This document shows positions 1 to 6,472 of a stretch of DNA of 10,024 nt, one piece after another. The translations under genes were made by a program, and so were the position numbers. Numbering within the stretch: the stretch's first letter is position 1; every line of letters begins with the position of its first letter. The DNA comes from Deltaproteobacteria bacterium (lineage in GTDB: Bacteria > Desulfobacterota > Deferrimicrobia > Deferrimicrobiales > Deferrimicrobiaceae), in the NCBI GenBank assembly GCA_017889845.1, contig JAGGAJ010000059.1:1-10024 (forward strand), given 5' to 3'. The notes under the pieces were generated by a model. The model was not told the DNA's origin. It saw nothing but the letters and a program-made list of their open reading frames with translations, and searched no databases.

Positions 1-630
1 CGGCCGGAAGCGTGCGGCCACGAGATCGCCCCGGTGCAGAACCTCGTCCTCACGATCCTGTCCCAGAACACCACCGACGGGAACCGCGACCGCGCCTACG
101 AGACCTTGATGAAGCGGTTCCCCTCCTTGGCGGAGCTTGCCTCGGCGAAACCGGCGGAGGTCGAGGAGGCGATCCGGGTGGGGGGGCTCGCGAAGGCGAA
201 GGCCCGGTCGATCCTCGGGGCGCTGTCGAGGATGAAGGGGGAGCGGGGAGAGTACTCCCTCGATTTCCTTCGGTCGATGTCCCTTCCGGAGGCGCGGAGG
301 TACCTCACCTCCTTCCCCGGCATCGGCGTGAAGACGGCGAACGTCCTGCTCCTGTTCTCCTTCGGCCTGCCCGCCTTCCCCGTGGACACCCACATCCTGC
401 GCGTGACGAAGCGGCTGGGGCTGGTTCCCGCGAACGCCACCCTCGCGAAGGCCGCCCTATCCCTGGAGCCGCACGTGCCGGAGGACGCACACGGCCCGCT
501 GCACCTGAACCTCATCCGCGTCGGGCGGGAGCTGTGCAGGCCGAGGGCGCCGCTGTGCCCCTCCTGTCCGCTCCTGCCGGTGTGCCCGGAAGGGAAGCGG
601 AACACGAAGGGGAAAAGGAGCCCGGCGTGA
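1..630 (+). CDS. nth: Endonuclease III-type DNA glycosylase/AP lyase, 5'-truncated by window edge
   Basis: This is a base-excision repair enzyme that removes oxidised pyrimidines from DNA and nicks the resulting abasic site. The reading frame is open from base 1, so the true start lies upstream; 209 residues are visible, and by comparison with E. coli Nth (211 aa) roughly 20 N-terminal residues are missing. Counting from the first visible codon, the helix-hairpin-helix is LTSFPGIGVKTANVLL (about 102-117) with the catalytic Schiff-base lysine at K111. The catalytic aspartate is D129 in FPVDTHILRV. A C-terminal [4Fe-4S] loop has cysteines 179, 186, 189 and 195 in the family spacing C-x6-C-x2-C-x5-C. 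Having both K and D indicates a bifunctional glycosylase/lyase rather than a MutY-like or monofunctional enzyme. The stop TGA (628-630) overlaps the GTG start of the acyltransferase gene, so the two are probably co-transcribed. GTG at 34 lies inside the conserved first helix and is not the start. Family assignment is secure; exact substrate range is inferred. Confidence 0.95.
   Translation, partial: RPEACGHEIAPVQNLVLTILSQNTTDGNRDRAYETLMKRFPSLAELASAKPAEVEEAIRVGGLAKAKARSILGALSRMKGERGEYSLDFLRSMSLPEARRYLTSFPGIGVKTANVLLLFSFGLPAFPVDTHILRVTKRLGLVPANATLAKAALSLEPHVPEDAHGPLHLNLIRVGRELCRPRAPLCPSCPLLPVCPEGKRNTKGKRSPA
614..620 (+). promoter_or_regulatory. Shine-Dalgarno site for plsC (inside nth)
   Basis: AAAGGAG lies 6 nt before the GTG at 627. 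It fixes that GTG as the start of the acyltransferase gene rather than the in-frame ATG at 651 or anything further upstream in the long open frame. The site lies within the last codons of nth. Confidence 0.75.
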
Positions 631-1331
631 CCGTCCGCTCCGTCTTCCAGATGGCGTACATCGGCCTGCTCACGCTCGCGATCGGGTTGCCGGCGATCCT
701 CCTCGGGCTCCTGGTTCCCGGGAAGGCCCGGAAGGGGAAGATCTTCCGCTGGGTGACGAAGAGCTACTCCCGGGCGTTGATGCCCGCGTTCGGCGTCACG
801 CTGGAGACCCGCGGCCTCTCCCGGGTGGATGTCGACCGTCCGTACGTGTTCATGTCGAACCACGTCAGCCACGTCGACTCACTCGCGCTGGCGATATCCA
901 TCCCCCACCCGCTCCACTGGGTCTTCAAGAAGGAGCTGGCGAAGATCCCCGTGTTCGGGTGGGTGCTCCTCTCACTGGGCCAGATCATGGTGGACCGGGC
1001 CGACGCCTCCCAGGCGCGGGAGGCGCTTGTTTCCGCCGTGGCGGGACTTACGGGCAACAACTCGGTCCTCATCTATCCGGAGGGGACGCGGAGCAAGGAT
1101 GGGAGGCTGCAGCCGCTGAAAAAGGGGGGATTCCACATCGCCGTGCGGGCGGGACTGCCCATCGTCCCGGTACGCGTGTCGGGTAGCCACGACATCATCC
1201 CGCCGGGGTCCCTCTCCGTCCGTCCGGGGCGCGTCGTGGTGGAACTGTTCGACCCGATACCAACGGAGGGGAAATGCGACGCGGATATCCCGCAACTCAT
1301 GGAACGGGTGCGGGACGTTCTCCTTTCCTGA
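627..1331 (+). CDS. plsC: Lysophospholipid acyltransferase (1-acyl-sn-glycerol-3-phosphate acyltransferase, PlsC family)
   Basis: This 234-aa protein is predicted to transfer an acyl group to the sn-2 position of lysophosphatidic acid, giving phosphatidic acid for membrane phospholipid synthesis at the inner membrane. A hydrophobic N-terminal segment (about residues 8-30) would anchor it. The catalytic HX4D motif is NHVSHVD (H79, D84). Family motif II lies in the FKKELAKIPVFGW stretch (100-112). The substrate-phosphate motif EGTRS is at 152-156, and the motif IV region LPIVPV at 177-182. The GTG start at 627 is chosen from a strong Shine-Dalgarno 6 nt upstream and from the GTGA overlap with the nth stop. 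The frame stays open far upstream, but that is the shadow of nth. Length matches compact bacterial PlsC proteins. The 3' end overlaps the convergent MFS gene by 35 bp. PlsC-family proteins also include lyso-ornithine lipid and other acyltransferases, so the acceptor is inferred from family membership. Confidence 0.92.
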   Translation: MTVRSVFQMAYIGLLTLAIGLPAILLGLLVPGKARKGKIFRWVTKSYSRALMPAFGVTLETRGLSRVDVDRPYVFMSNHVSHVDSLALAISIPHPLHWVFKKELAKIPVFGWVLLSLGQIMVDRADASQAREALVSAVAGLTGNNSVLIYPEGTRSKDGRLQPLKKGGFHIAVRAGLPIVPVRVSGSHDIIPPGSLSVRPGRVVVELFDPIPTEGKCDADIPQLMERVRDVLLS

Positions 1332-2478
1332 AGGCGGGATCCAGGGCGAAAAATCCCGCGGTACCCGCGCCCACCACCGCCGCCGCGGCGACGAACATCG
1401 CCGGGTAGCCGAACCGCTCCGCCACGAATCCGAACGCCGCCGCGCCGGTCACCAATCCCATGTCGAAGGCGGCGGTGAACATCGCCATCGTCATCGCCAT
1501 TCCGCCGGTGTCCTCCTTCGCCCGGTCGAGCACCAGGGCCGAGAGGGCCGGGAAGAGGAGCCCGTGCCCCGCACCGGAGGCGGCCCCGACGAGGGCGAGG
1601 CCCACTCCTCCATCCACCGCCGGGATCAGGAGGTTCCCCGCGCACAGCAGCAGGAGCGCCCACAGGGAGACCCACTCCCTCGGAAGCCGGTCGAGGAGCC
1701 GGCGGCCCAGCGTCCGCGTGGCGATCACCGACAGGGCGTAGACGAAGACGAAGGAGCCGAGGGAGCCCGATTTCCGTACGACGAGGTACACGGGGAGGAA
1801 GGTGAAGATCGAGCCGTACGCCATCCCGAAGAGGTACCCCGCGGTGTTCGGGACGAGGAACGGCCGGGTGAGGAAGGCCCTGAGCGATCCGAGGGACGGA
1901 TTCTCCCGGCCTGCGGGCTCCCTCATGAAGACGGGGACGAGGGCGGAGAGGACGGCGACCCCGATCCCCGCGGCGAACATCCCGGGGAAGCCGTGCCGCG
2001 CGATCACCCATTCCCCGATCCATCCTCCCACGGAGATGGGAAGGAAGAAGGAGAGGCCGAAAATCCCCAGCGCCTCCGCGCGCCGATCGATCGGGGCGCA
2101 CGCGGCGATGTAGCCGTATGCGGCGGTGGCGACAAGGGAGAACGACGCCCCCTGGGCAATCCGGATGGCGTACAGGTGCGCGCCCGGTCCCGCGACGAAG
2201 AGCCACGGTACGGTGGAGACGGCGGCCAGCGCCGCGCCAACCGACAGGAACGCCCTGCGCAATCCCCGTCCGACCAGCATGCCGAACCCGGGTTTGAGCG
2301 CCACCCCCACCAGCGTCCCGATCGCCATCAGGACACCGATTTCTCCCTCCCGGATCCCGAGGCGGTACATGTACGCCGGGAGGAAGATGAAGATCGTGGT
2401 GTAGAGGGAAAAGGTGAGGTTGGTTACGTTCAGAAGGACGTAGTCGCGGTTGTAGAGGGGGGTGGGCGGGGCGGCCAT
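1297..2478 (-). CDS. Major facilitator superfamily (MFS) transporter, substrate unknown
   Basis: This is a 393-aa, strongly hydrophobic protein with about 12 predicted membrane helices in two six-helix halves. The first helix is about residues 17-37, and a polar central loop at about 186-205 (REPAGRENPSLGS) separates the halves. A motif-A-like sequence in the loop between helices 2 and 3 is GMLVGRGLRRAFL (66-78), supporting the MFS assignment. The substrate cannot be read from the sequence; sugar- or drug-efflux-type MFS proteins have the same layout. The start is ATG at 2478. The only upstream in-frame alternative is GTG at 2556, which lies inside the divergent nadE gene, and no start codon follows before helix 1. 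No Shine-Dalgarno precedes the ATG (upstream bases are CGCCTCTCCC), but a TGGTAAAAT box lies 10 nt away, so the mRNA may be nearly leaderless. The C-terminus reads into the plsC 3' end. Confidence 0.88.
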   Translation of the reverse strand: MAAPPTPLYNRDYVLLNVTNLTFSLYTTIFIFLPAYMYRLGIREGEIGVLMAIGTLVGVALKPGFGMLVGRGLRRAFLSVGAALAAVSTVPWLFVAGPGAHLYAIRIAQGASFSLVATAAYGYIAACAPIDRRAEALGIFGLSFFLPISVGGWIGEWVIARHGFPGMFAAGIGVAVLSALVPVFMREPAGRENPSLGSLRAFLTRPFLVPNTAGYLFGMAYGSIFTFLPVYLVVRKSGSLGSFVFVYALSVIATRTLGRRLLDRLPREWVSLWALLLLCAGNLLIPAVDGGVGLALVGAASGAGHGLLFPALSALVLDRAKEDTGGMAMTMAMFTAAFDMGLVTGAAAFGFVAERFGYPAMFVAAAAVVGAGTAGFFALDPAFRKGERPAPVP

Positions 2479-2488
2479 GGGAGAGGCG

Positions 2489-2497
2489 ATTTTACCA
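2489..2497 (-). promoter_or_regulatory. Candidate extended -10 promoter for the MFS gene
   Basis: On the - strand the bases are TGG-TAAAAT, matching the sigma-70 extended -10 consensus TGn-TATAAT at TG plus 5 of 6 hexamer positions. No -35 hexamer is seen at 16-18 bp, which is tolerated for extended -10 promoters. Transcription would start near 2482, only about 3-4 nt before the ATG at 2478. It sits in the 69-bp divergent spacer shared with nadE. Confidence 0.5.
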
Positions 2498-2547
2498 CAC
2501 GGAATCCGGGGCTTCCCGCATCCCGCCGTTTCGGGGAGAATAGGTGC

Positions 2548-4167
2548 ATGACCCACCGCTTGCGCCTCGCACTGGCCCAGGTCAATGCCACCGTCGGCGA
2601 CATCGCGGGGAACGTCCGGAAGATCCTGGCCGCATGCGACCGGGCGAAGGAGGCGGGCGCCCGCCTCGTCGTTTTCCCGGAGATGGTGATCACCGGGTAC
2701 CCGCCGGAAGACCTGCTCCTGCGCGCCTCATTCCTTACGGAGAACCTCGCGGCTTGGCGGAAGGTGGCGGGGAGCGTCCGGGGGATCACGGCCGTGGTCG
2801 GATTCGCCGACCGGGACGCGAAGGGACGGGCGTACAACGCCGCGGGGATCGCCGCGGGCGGGAGGGTGCTGGGCGTCTACCGGAAGATGCACCTTCCCAA
2901 CTACGGCGTATTCGACGAGGTCCGGTATTTCGGGCGCGGCAGGGAGCCGATGGCCTTCCCCGTCGGCAAGGCCCGCGTGGGAATCACCGTGTGCGAGGAC
3001 GTCTGGGTGCGGCGGGGGCCCGTCGCGCGGCTGGCGAGGGAGGGTGCGGGGGTCATCCTCAACATCTCCGCCTCGCCGTACCACGCGGGGAAGTGGGAGG
3101 AGCGCCGGGAGCTCCTGGCGGGTCACGCGCGGCGGACCGGCCTTCCCGTGGCGTACTGCAACCTCGTGGGCGGCCAGGACGAGCTGGTCTTCGACGGCGG
3201 CAGCATGGTCGTCGCCCCGGACGGCAAGGTGATCGCGCGCGCTGCGATGTTCGCCGAAGAGCTGCTGCTGTGCGACGTCGGGGCGCCTTCGGGCGGCGGC
3301 CCCGTGGCCCCCGTCCTCCCCCCGGAGGAGGAGATCTTCCGGGCCCTTGTGCTGGGGACCCGGGACTACGTCGGGAAGAACCGGTTCCCCGGGGCGATCA
3401 TCGGACTGTCCGGCGGCATCGACTCGTCCCTGGTGGCCGTCGTGGCGGCGGAAGCCCTGGGGGCCTCCCGCGTGATGGGGGTGACGCTCTCTTCCCCGTA
3501 CACCTCCCGGGAGAGCGTGGAGGACGCCCACGCGCTGGCGGCGAATCTCGGCATCCGGTGCCTCGACCTGTCGATCGGCGACGCCTTCGGCGCCCTGCAG
3601 CGGACGCTCGCCCCGACGTTCGCGGGCCGGGCGCCGGACGCCACGGAGGAGAACCTGCAGGCGCGGATCCGCGGCACGATCCTGATGGCCCTGTCCAACA
3701 AGTTCGGCGAGGTCGTCCTCACGACGGGGAACAAGAGCGAGATGAGCGTCGGGTACGCCACCCTCTATGGCGACATGGCCGGCGGGTTCGGGGTCATCAA
3801 GGACGTCTTCAAGACGACGGTGTACCGCGTGTCGCGGTGGTACAACGGAAGCCGCGGGCGTGAGGTGATCCCGGATCGGGTGCTGACGAAGCCGCCGTCC
3901 GCGGAGCTTGCGCCCGGCCAGAAAGATTCCGACTCCCTCCCGGAGTACGAAATCCTCGACCCGATCCTGCGGATGTACGTGGAGGGGGATTGCAGCGTTC
4001 CGGAGATGGTGGCGGCGGGGCACCCGGAAAGCGTGGTGCGGCGCGTCGTGTCGATGGTGGACCGGAGCGAGTACAAGCGGCGGCAGGCGCCCCCCGGCGT
4101 CAAGATCACCCCCCGCGCCCTGGGGAAGGACCGCCGGATGCCGATCACCAACCGTGCGAACGGGTAG
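2548..4167 (+). CDS. nadE: Glutamine-dependent NAD+ synthase
   Basis: This enzyme makes NAD+ from nicotinic acid adenine dinucleotide, ATP and glutamine in the cytosol, the last step of NAD synthesis. The 539-aa protein has two domains. The N-terminal nitrilase-superfamily glutaminase domain (about 4-245) carries the catalytic triad Glu45 (VVFPE), Lys113 (YRKMHLP) and Cys149 (GITVCED). The C-terminal synthetase domain (about 265-539) has the ATP-pyrophosphatase P-loop SGGIDSS at 288-294 and the conserved TTGNKSEMSVGYATLYGDM region (392-410). The glutaminase domain marks the two-domain NadE class that uses glutamine; ammonia-only NadE proteins are about 275 aa and lack it. The ATG at 2548 is chosen because it begins the nitrilase fold (MTHRLRLALAQVNATVGD) with GGGGAG 9 nt upstream. 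The frame is open far upstream, but that is antisense to the MFS gene. The gene is divergent from MFS and convergent with rqcH, with 9 bp between stops, so it is probably monocistronic. Confidence 0.97.
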   Translation: MTHRLRLALAQVNATVGDIAGNVRKILAACDRAKEAGARLVVFPEMVITGYPPEDLLLRASFLTENLAAWRKVAGSVRGITAVVGFADRDAKGRAYNAAGIAAGGRVLGVYRKMHLPNYGVFDEVRYFGRGREPMAFPVGKARVGITVCEDVWVRRGPVARLAREGAGVILNISASPYHAGKWEERRELLAGHARRTGLPVAYCNLVGGQDELVFDGGSMVVAPDGKVIARAAMFAEELLLCDVGAPSGGGPVAPVLPPEEEIFRALVLGTRDYVGKNRFPGAIIGLSGGIDSSLVAVVAAEALGASRVMGVTLSSPYTSRESVEDAHALAANLGIRCLDLSIGDAFGALQRTLAPTFAGRAPDATEENLQARIRGTILMALSNKFGEVVLTTGNKSEMSVGYATLYGDMAGGFGVIKDVFKTTVYRVSRWYNGSRGREVIPDRVLTKPPSAELAPGQKDSDSLPEYEILDPILRMYVEGDCSVPEMVAAGHPESVVRRVVSMVDRSEYKRRQAPPGVKITPRALGKDRRMPITNRANG

Positions 4168-4176
4168 GACATAAGC

Positions 4177-5835
4177 CTATCGCACGTAGACGGTCGAGTA
4201 TTTCGCGATTCGGACCAGCCCCGGCTTGGCACCCTTGAACTTCGAGACGTGGCGGGCTTCCGTGAGGAAGACCGGGACGTTCTGCGACCCCTTCGCCTTG
4301 CTGTGGAAGACCGCCAGGCGCGCCGCCTCCTCGATCACCTCCTTCGGGACCTCTTTCCCCGCCGGGCGCTTGACCAGCACGTGGCTCCCCGGGATCCCCT
4401 GCGCGTGGAGCCACAGGTCGTCGGGTGCGGACAGTTCCTTCACGATCCGGTCGTTCCCTGCATTGTTCCGTCCGACGAGGATCGCGTGGCCGTGGAACTC
4501 GACCCTCTCCACCTGCGGCGCCACGGGGCGGGGGGCGTCCTGCGGGCGGCCCTTCTTCCCCGTGGCGGGCTTCTTTTTCGGGGCGTAGGAGGAGGAGAGC
4601 TCCTGGCGCACGGCGATCAGCTCCTCCCGCCCCGAAGCCGCGGCCAGCTGAGACTCAAGCGATTCGAGGTAGTACACGCTCTCCGCCACCTCGCGCTTCC
4701 GCTTCCGGACGATCTCCATCGCCCCCTTCGCCTTCCGGGCCAGGTGGAAGTACCGGTTCATGTTCTCCACGGGCGTCTTCGCGGGATCCAGCGGGATCCC
4801 CTGAAAGGAATCCGTACCCTTTTTCAGCGCGCCCAGGTTCGCCTTGATCGTCTCGCCGTGCGCGGCGCCCGCAAGCCCTGCCCGCAGGCGCTCCTCGTCG
4901 CCGTCGACGTTTTCCAGCTTGTGCCGTTCCTTCTTCAGGAGCGCGGCGATGCGGGATTTGAGCTGCTGCCGGAGAGCGGCGAGTTCCCGGTCCTCCGCGA
5001 CTTCCGCGTAGAAGGCGTCCGCCGCGCCGTTCGCCGTTGGGAACGGGGAGAATTCCACGAATCCCGCGGCGGGGCAGGGGAAGGGGAGGATCCGCACCTT
5101 CCCGTTCGGCAACGTGCCGATCCCCGGAGCGAAGTCGCCTTCCTCGTACCGGCGCACCAGTTCCCGCAGGGCGGCGTGCAGCGCCCCGGCGCTGTCGCGT
5201 CCCCGCGAAGCCGCATCGTGAGCCACCTCTTTCCCGATTCCCGCCACCGCGCCCATCAGCGATTTCGCGAGCCCCTCCCATCCCCCGGAAAGGATCCGCC
5301 GGGCATCCTCTTCCGTCACGTCCGGGAGGAACACCCGGCTCGGCGGGGGGAGCGGCCGGTACGGGATCCCCGGGGCCACCTCGCGGATCCGGCTCTCCTC
5401 CGGGGAGACGTTCCGCAAGGGGCAGAGGATCGTCCCGTCGCCGTCCACGTAGATCAGGTTCGCGTGGCGGCCGAACAGCTCCGCGTGCAGGGAGGTCCGC
5501 GCGTGCTCCGCGTCCGGGCGGGAGGAGGAGAAGTCGATCCGCACCGACCGGTCGTACGGAGCGAGGAAAAACCCCGCGACCCGCATCCCCTCCAGGTGCT
5601 TCCGGAGGAACTGGCAGAAGCGCGGCGGCGTCGGCGGATTGGGGGCCTTGCGCGTGGTCAGGTGGAGCCGGCAGAGCTCCGGGTCCGCGGACAGGAGGAG
5701 CCGCTTCTCCCCCCGGCCCGTCCACAGCTCGAGGACGATCTCCTTCTCGCCCGGCTGGCGCACCTTCGACACCAGCGCCCCCGGCAGTTCCGCGGCGAAT
5801 TCGGAGACAACCTGCTTCAGGAGGAATGCGTCCAT
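4177..5835 (-). CDS. rqcH: RqcH, ribosome-associated quality control protein (NFACT family)
   Basis: RqcH (Rqc2/NEMF homologue) binds 50S subunits that carry a stalled peptidyl-tRNA and recruits tRNA-Ala to add C-terminal alanine tails that mark the nascent chain for degradation. Older annotations call the family fibronectin-binding protein A. The 552-aa length is close to B. subtilis RqcH (about 570). The N-terminal NFACT-N domain (about 1-190) contains the Asp-Arg pair D95-R96 in APYDRSVRIDF, which matches the D97-R98 motif needed for tailing in B. subtilis. HANLIYVDGDG (124-134) is also typical. A charged helical region likely to form the coiled-coil arms spans about 280-415. A basic linker (about 420-430) precedes the C-terminal NFACT-R domain (about 445-552) with DDLWLHAQGIPGSHVLVKR (472-490). 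The start is ATG at 5835. The frame continues upstream to 6213 without family similarity and lacks a better start. A TAGAAT box lies 8 nt before the ATG and there is no strong Shine-Dalgarno. Confidence 0.93.
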   Translation of the reverse strand: MDAFLLKQVVSEFAAELPGALVSKVRQPGEKEIVLELWTGRGEKRLLLSADPELCRLHLTTRKAPNPPTPPRFCQFLRKHLEGMRVAGFFLAPYDRSVRIDFSSSRPDAEHARTSLHAELFGRHANLIYVDGDGTILCPLRNVSPEESRIREVAPGIPYRPLPPPSRVFLPDVTEEDARRILSGGWEGLAKSLMGAVAGIGKEVAHDAASRGRDSAGALHAALRELVRRYEEGDFAPGIGTLPNGKVRILPFPCPAAGFVEFSPFPTANGAADAFYAEVAEDRELAALRQQLKSRIAALLKKERHKLENVDGDEERLRAGLAGAAHGETIKANLGALKKGTDSFQGIPLDPAKTPVENMNRYFHLARKAKGAMEIVRKRKREVAESVYYLESLESQLAAASGREELIAVRQELSSSYAPKKKPATGKKGRPQDAPRPVAPQVERVEFHGHAILVGRNNAGNDRIVKELSAPDDLWLHAQGIPGSHVLVKRPAGKEVPKEVIEEAARLAVFHSKAKGSQNVPVFLTEARHVSKFKGAKPGLVRIAKYSTVYVR

Positions 5836-5843
5836 CGGACCCC

Positions 5844-5849
5844 ATTCTA
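5844..5849 (-). promoter_or_regulatory. Candidate -10 box for rqcH
   Basis: The - strand reads TAGAAT, matching the -10 consensus at 5 of 6 positions, 8 nt before the rqcH ATG. The preceding bases are GCG, so there is no extended TGn, and no -35 is visible at 17 bp. If used, transcription would start within about 0-2 nt of the ATG. Confidence 0.35.
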
Positions 5850-5904
5850 CGCCGGATGCGGCGGCAGGGCCTCCATCCCCCCGTCGGGAAGGGGGCGGCG
5901 GCGA

Positions 5905-6000
5905 TCCGGATATTCCCGGCAGACAAGTCCGACAAATTTTCCGGCAGGGGATTGCGAAAATAAAACGGATCCAATACATTGTTTTACTGTTTGGCGTCGC
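5905..6000. other. AT-rich island in the rqcH / two-CW divergent intergenic region
   Basis: The 217 bp between the rqcH start and the two-CW start include a stretch, densest at about 5930-5991, with far more A and T than anything else in the window (AAATTTT, AAAATAAAAC, TTGTTTTACTG). It also carries a direct repeat CCGGCAG at 5916-5922 and 5941-5947, 25 bp apart start to start. No coding signal fits it. It most likely holds control sequences for one or both flanking genes. Confidence 0.5.
5952..5980 (+). promoter_or_regulatory. Weak candidate sigma-70 promoter for the two-CW gene
   Basis: TTGCGA (5952-5957) and TACATT (5975-5980) are separated by 17 bp, each matching 4 of 6 consensus bases. 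They lie in the AT-rich island and would give a leader of about 65 nt before the TTG at 6053. The match is only moderate. Confidence 0.3.
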
Positions 6001-6052
6001 TTCCGACGAAATCGGGCCGGTGCGTCCATCCGGAGGGGAGGCCGGGGAACCG

Positions 6053-6355
6053 TTGCGCAAGCTCAACTGCTGGGATTTCAAGAAATGCGGGCGGCAGCCC
6101 GGCGGGAAGAAGGCGGAGGAACTCGGGGTGTGCCCGGCCGCCGTGGCTGCTGACCTGGACGGAACGTACGGCGGGAGGAACGGCGGGCGCTCCTGCTGGG
6201 CCGTCGCCGGCACGTACTGTTGCGGGGAGGTTCACGGGACATTCGCAAGGAAGTTCAATGACTGCATGGAGTGCGACTTCTTCTGGCTTGTGGCGACCGA
6301 GGAGGAGGACTTCACCCCGTCCGAGGCTTTCCGGTCCACATCCCGCACGACGTAG
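6053..6355 (+). CDS. Two-CW domain-containing small cysteine-rich protein
   Basis: This 100-aa protein of unknown function resembles the 'two-CW domain' family, named for two Cys-Trp pairs. From the TTG start the first is CW at 6-7 in KLNCWDFKKCGR and the second is CW at 48-49 in GGRSCWAVAGTYCCG. Further cysteines are C12, C27, C56, C57, C71 and C74; the last pair is CMEC followed by DFFWLV, also typical. The nine cysteines suggest metal binding or a redox site, but no function is established. There is no signal peptide or membrane helix, so it is probably cytosolic. TTG at 6053 is chosen because family members typically begin just before the NCWxFKKCGR motif and GGGGA lies 4 nt upstream. An in-frame GTG at 6020 would add 11 residues. 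Known relatives occur alone or attached to signalling proteins, mostly in Desulfobacterota; that taxonomic statement is from recall. The gene stands alone between rqcH (divergent) and pnt (same strand, 117 bp away). Confidence 0.83.
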   Translation: MRKLNCWDFKKCGRQPGGKKAEELGVCPAAVAADLDGTYGGRNGGRSCWAVAGTYCCGEVHGTFARKFNDCMECDFFWLVATEEEDFTPSEAFRSTSRTT

Positions 6356-6370
6356 CGCCGCCCCGGAACC

Positions 6371-6394
6371 TGCCCCCCCACCGTCCCGGGGGCA
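6371..6394 (+). other. GC-rich hairpin between the two-CW gene and pntAA
   Basis: TGCCCCC (6371-6377) pairs perfectly with GGGGGCA (6388-6394) around a 10-nt loop, beginning 15 nt after the two-CW stop. No T-tract follows, so it is not a standard intrinsic terminator. It could be a weak terminator or an mRNA-protecting stem. The rest of the 117-bp gap shows no convincing promoter for pnt. Confidence 0.35.
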
Positions 6395-6472
6395 AGATCG
6401 ATCCCCCTCCTTCCCGCATCCAATCGGCATGAGAGGTCGTGCGACCCGACCCCGGGAGGCACCGGTACCCCC

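Noticed and set aside
12..626. Open frame continuing upstream of plsC through nth, which would give a 439-aa fusion
   Set aside because: The added part is proline/arginine/glycine-rich with no family likeness and is the +2-frame shadow of nth. A strong Shine-Dalgarno before GTG 627 marks the real start.
1564..2547. Long N-terminal extension of nadE (open frame giving 867 aa)
   Set aside because: It is antisense to the well-supported MFS gene, has low-complexity composition, and the nitrilase fold begins at ATG 2548.
4162..4182. Small inverted repeat around the nadE and rqcH stops (TAGG / CCTA) as a bidirectional terminator
   Set aside because: The stem is only 4-6 bp including a wobble pair and has no T-tracts on either strand, so it is too weak to call.
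5847..6029. 60-aa open frame on the - strand between rqcH and the two-CW gene
   Set aside because: It has no Shine-Dalgarno, no recognisable domain and runs through the AT-rich control region, so it is probably spurious.
4249..6153. 634-residue open frame on the + strand opposite rqcH
   Set aside because: It is Arg/Pro/Gly-rich shadow sequence, common in GC-rich genes. The - strand frame carries the complete RqcH domain set.
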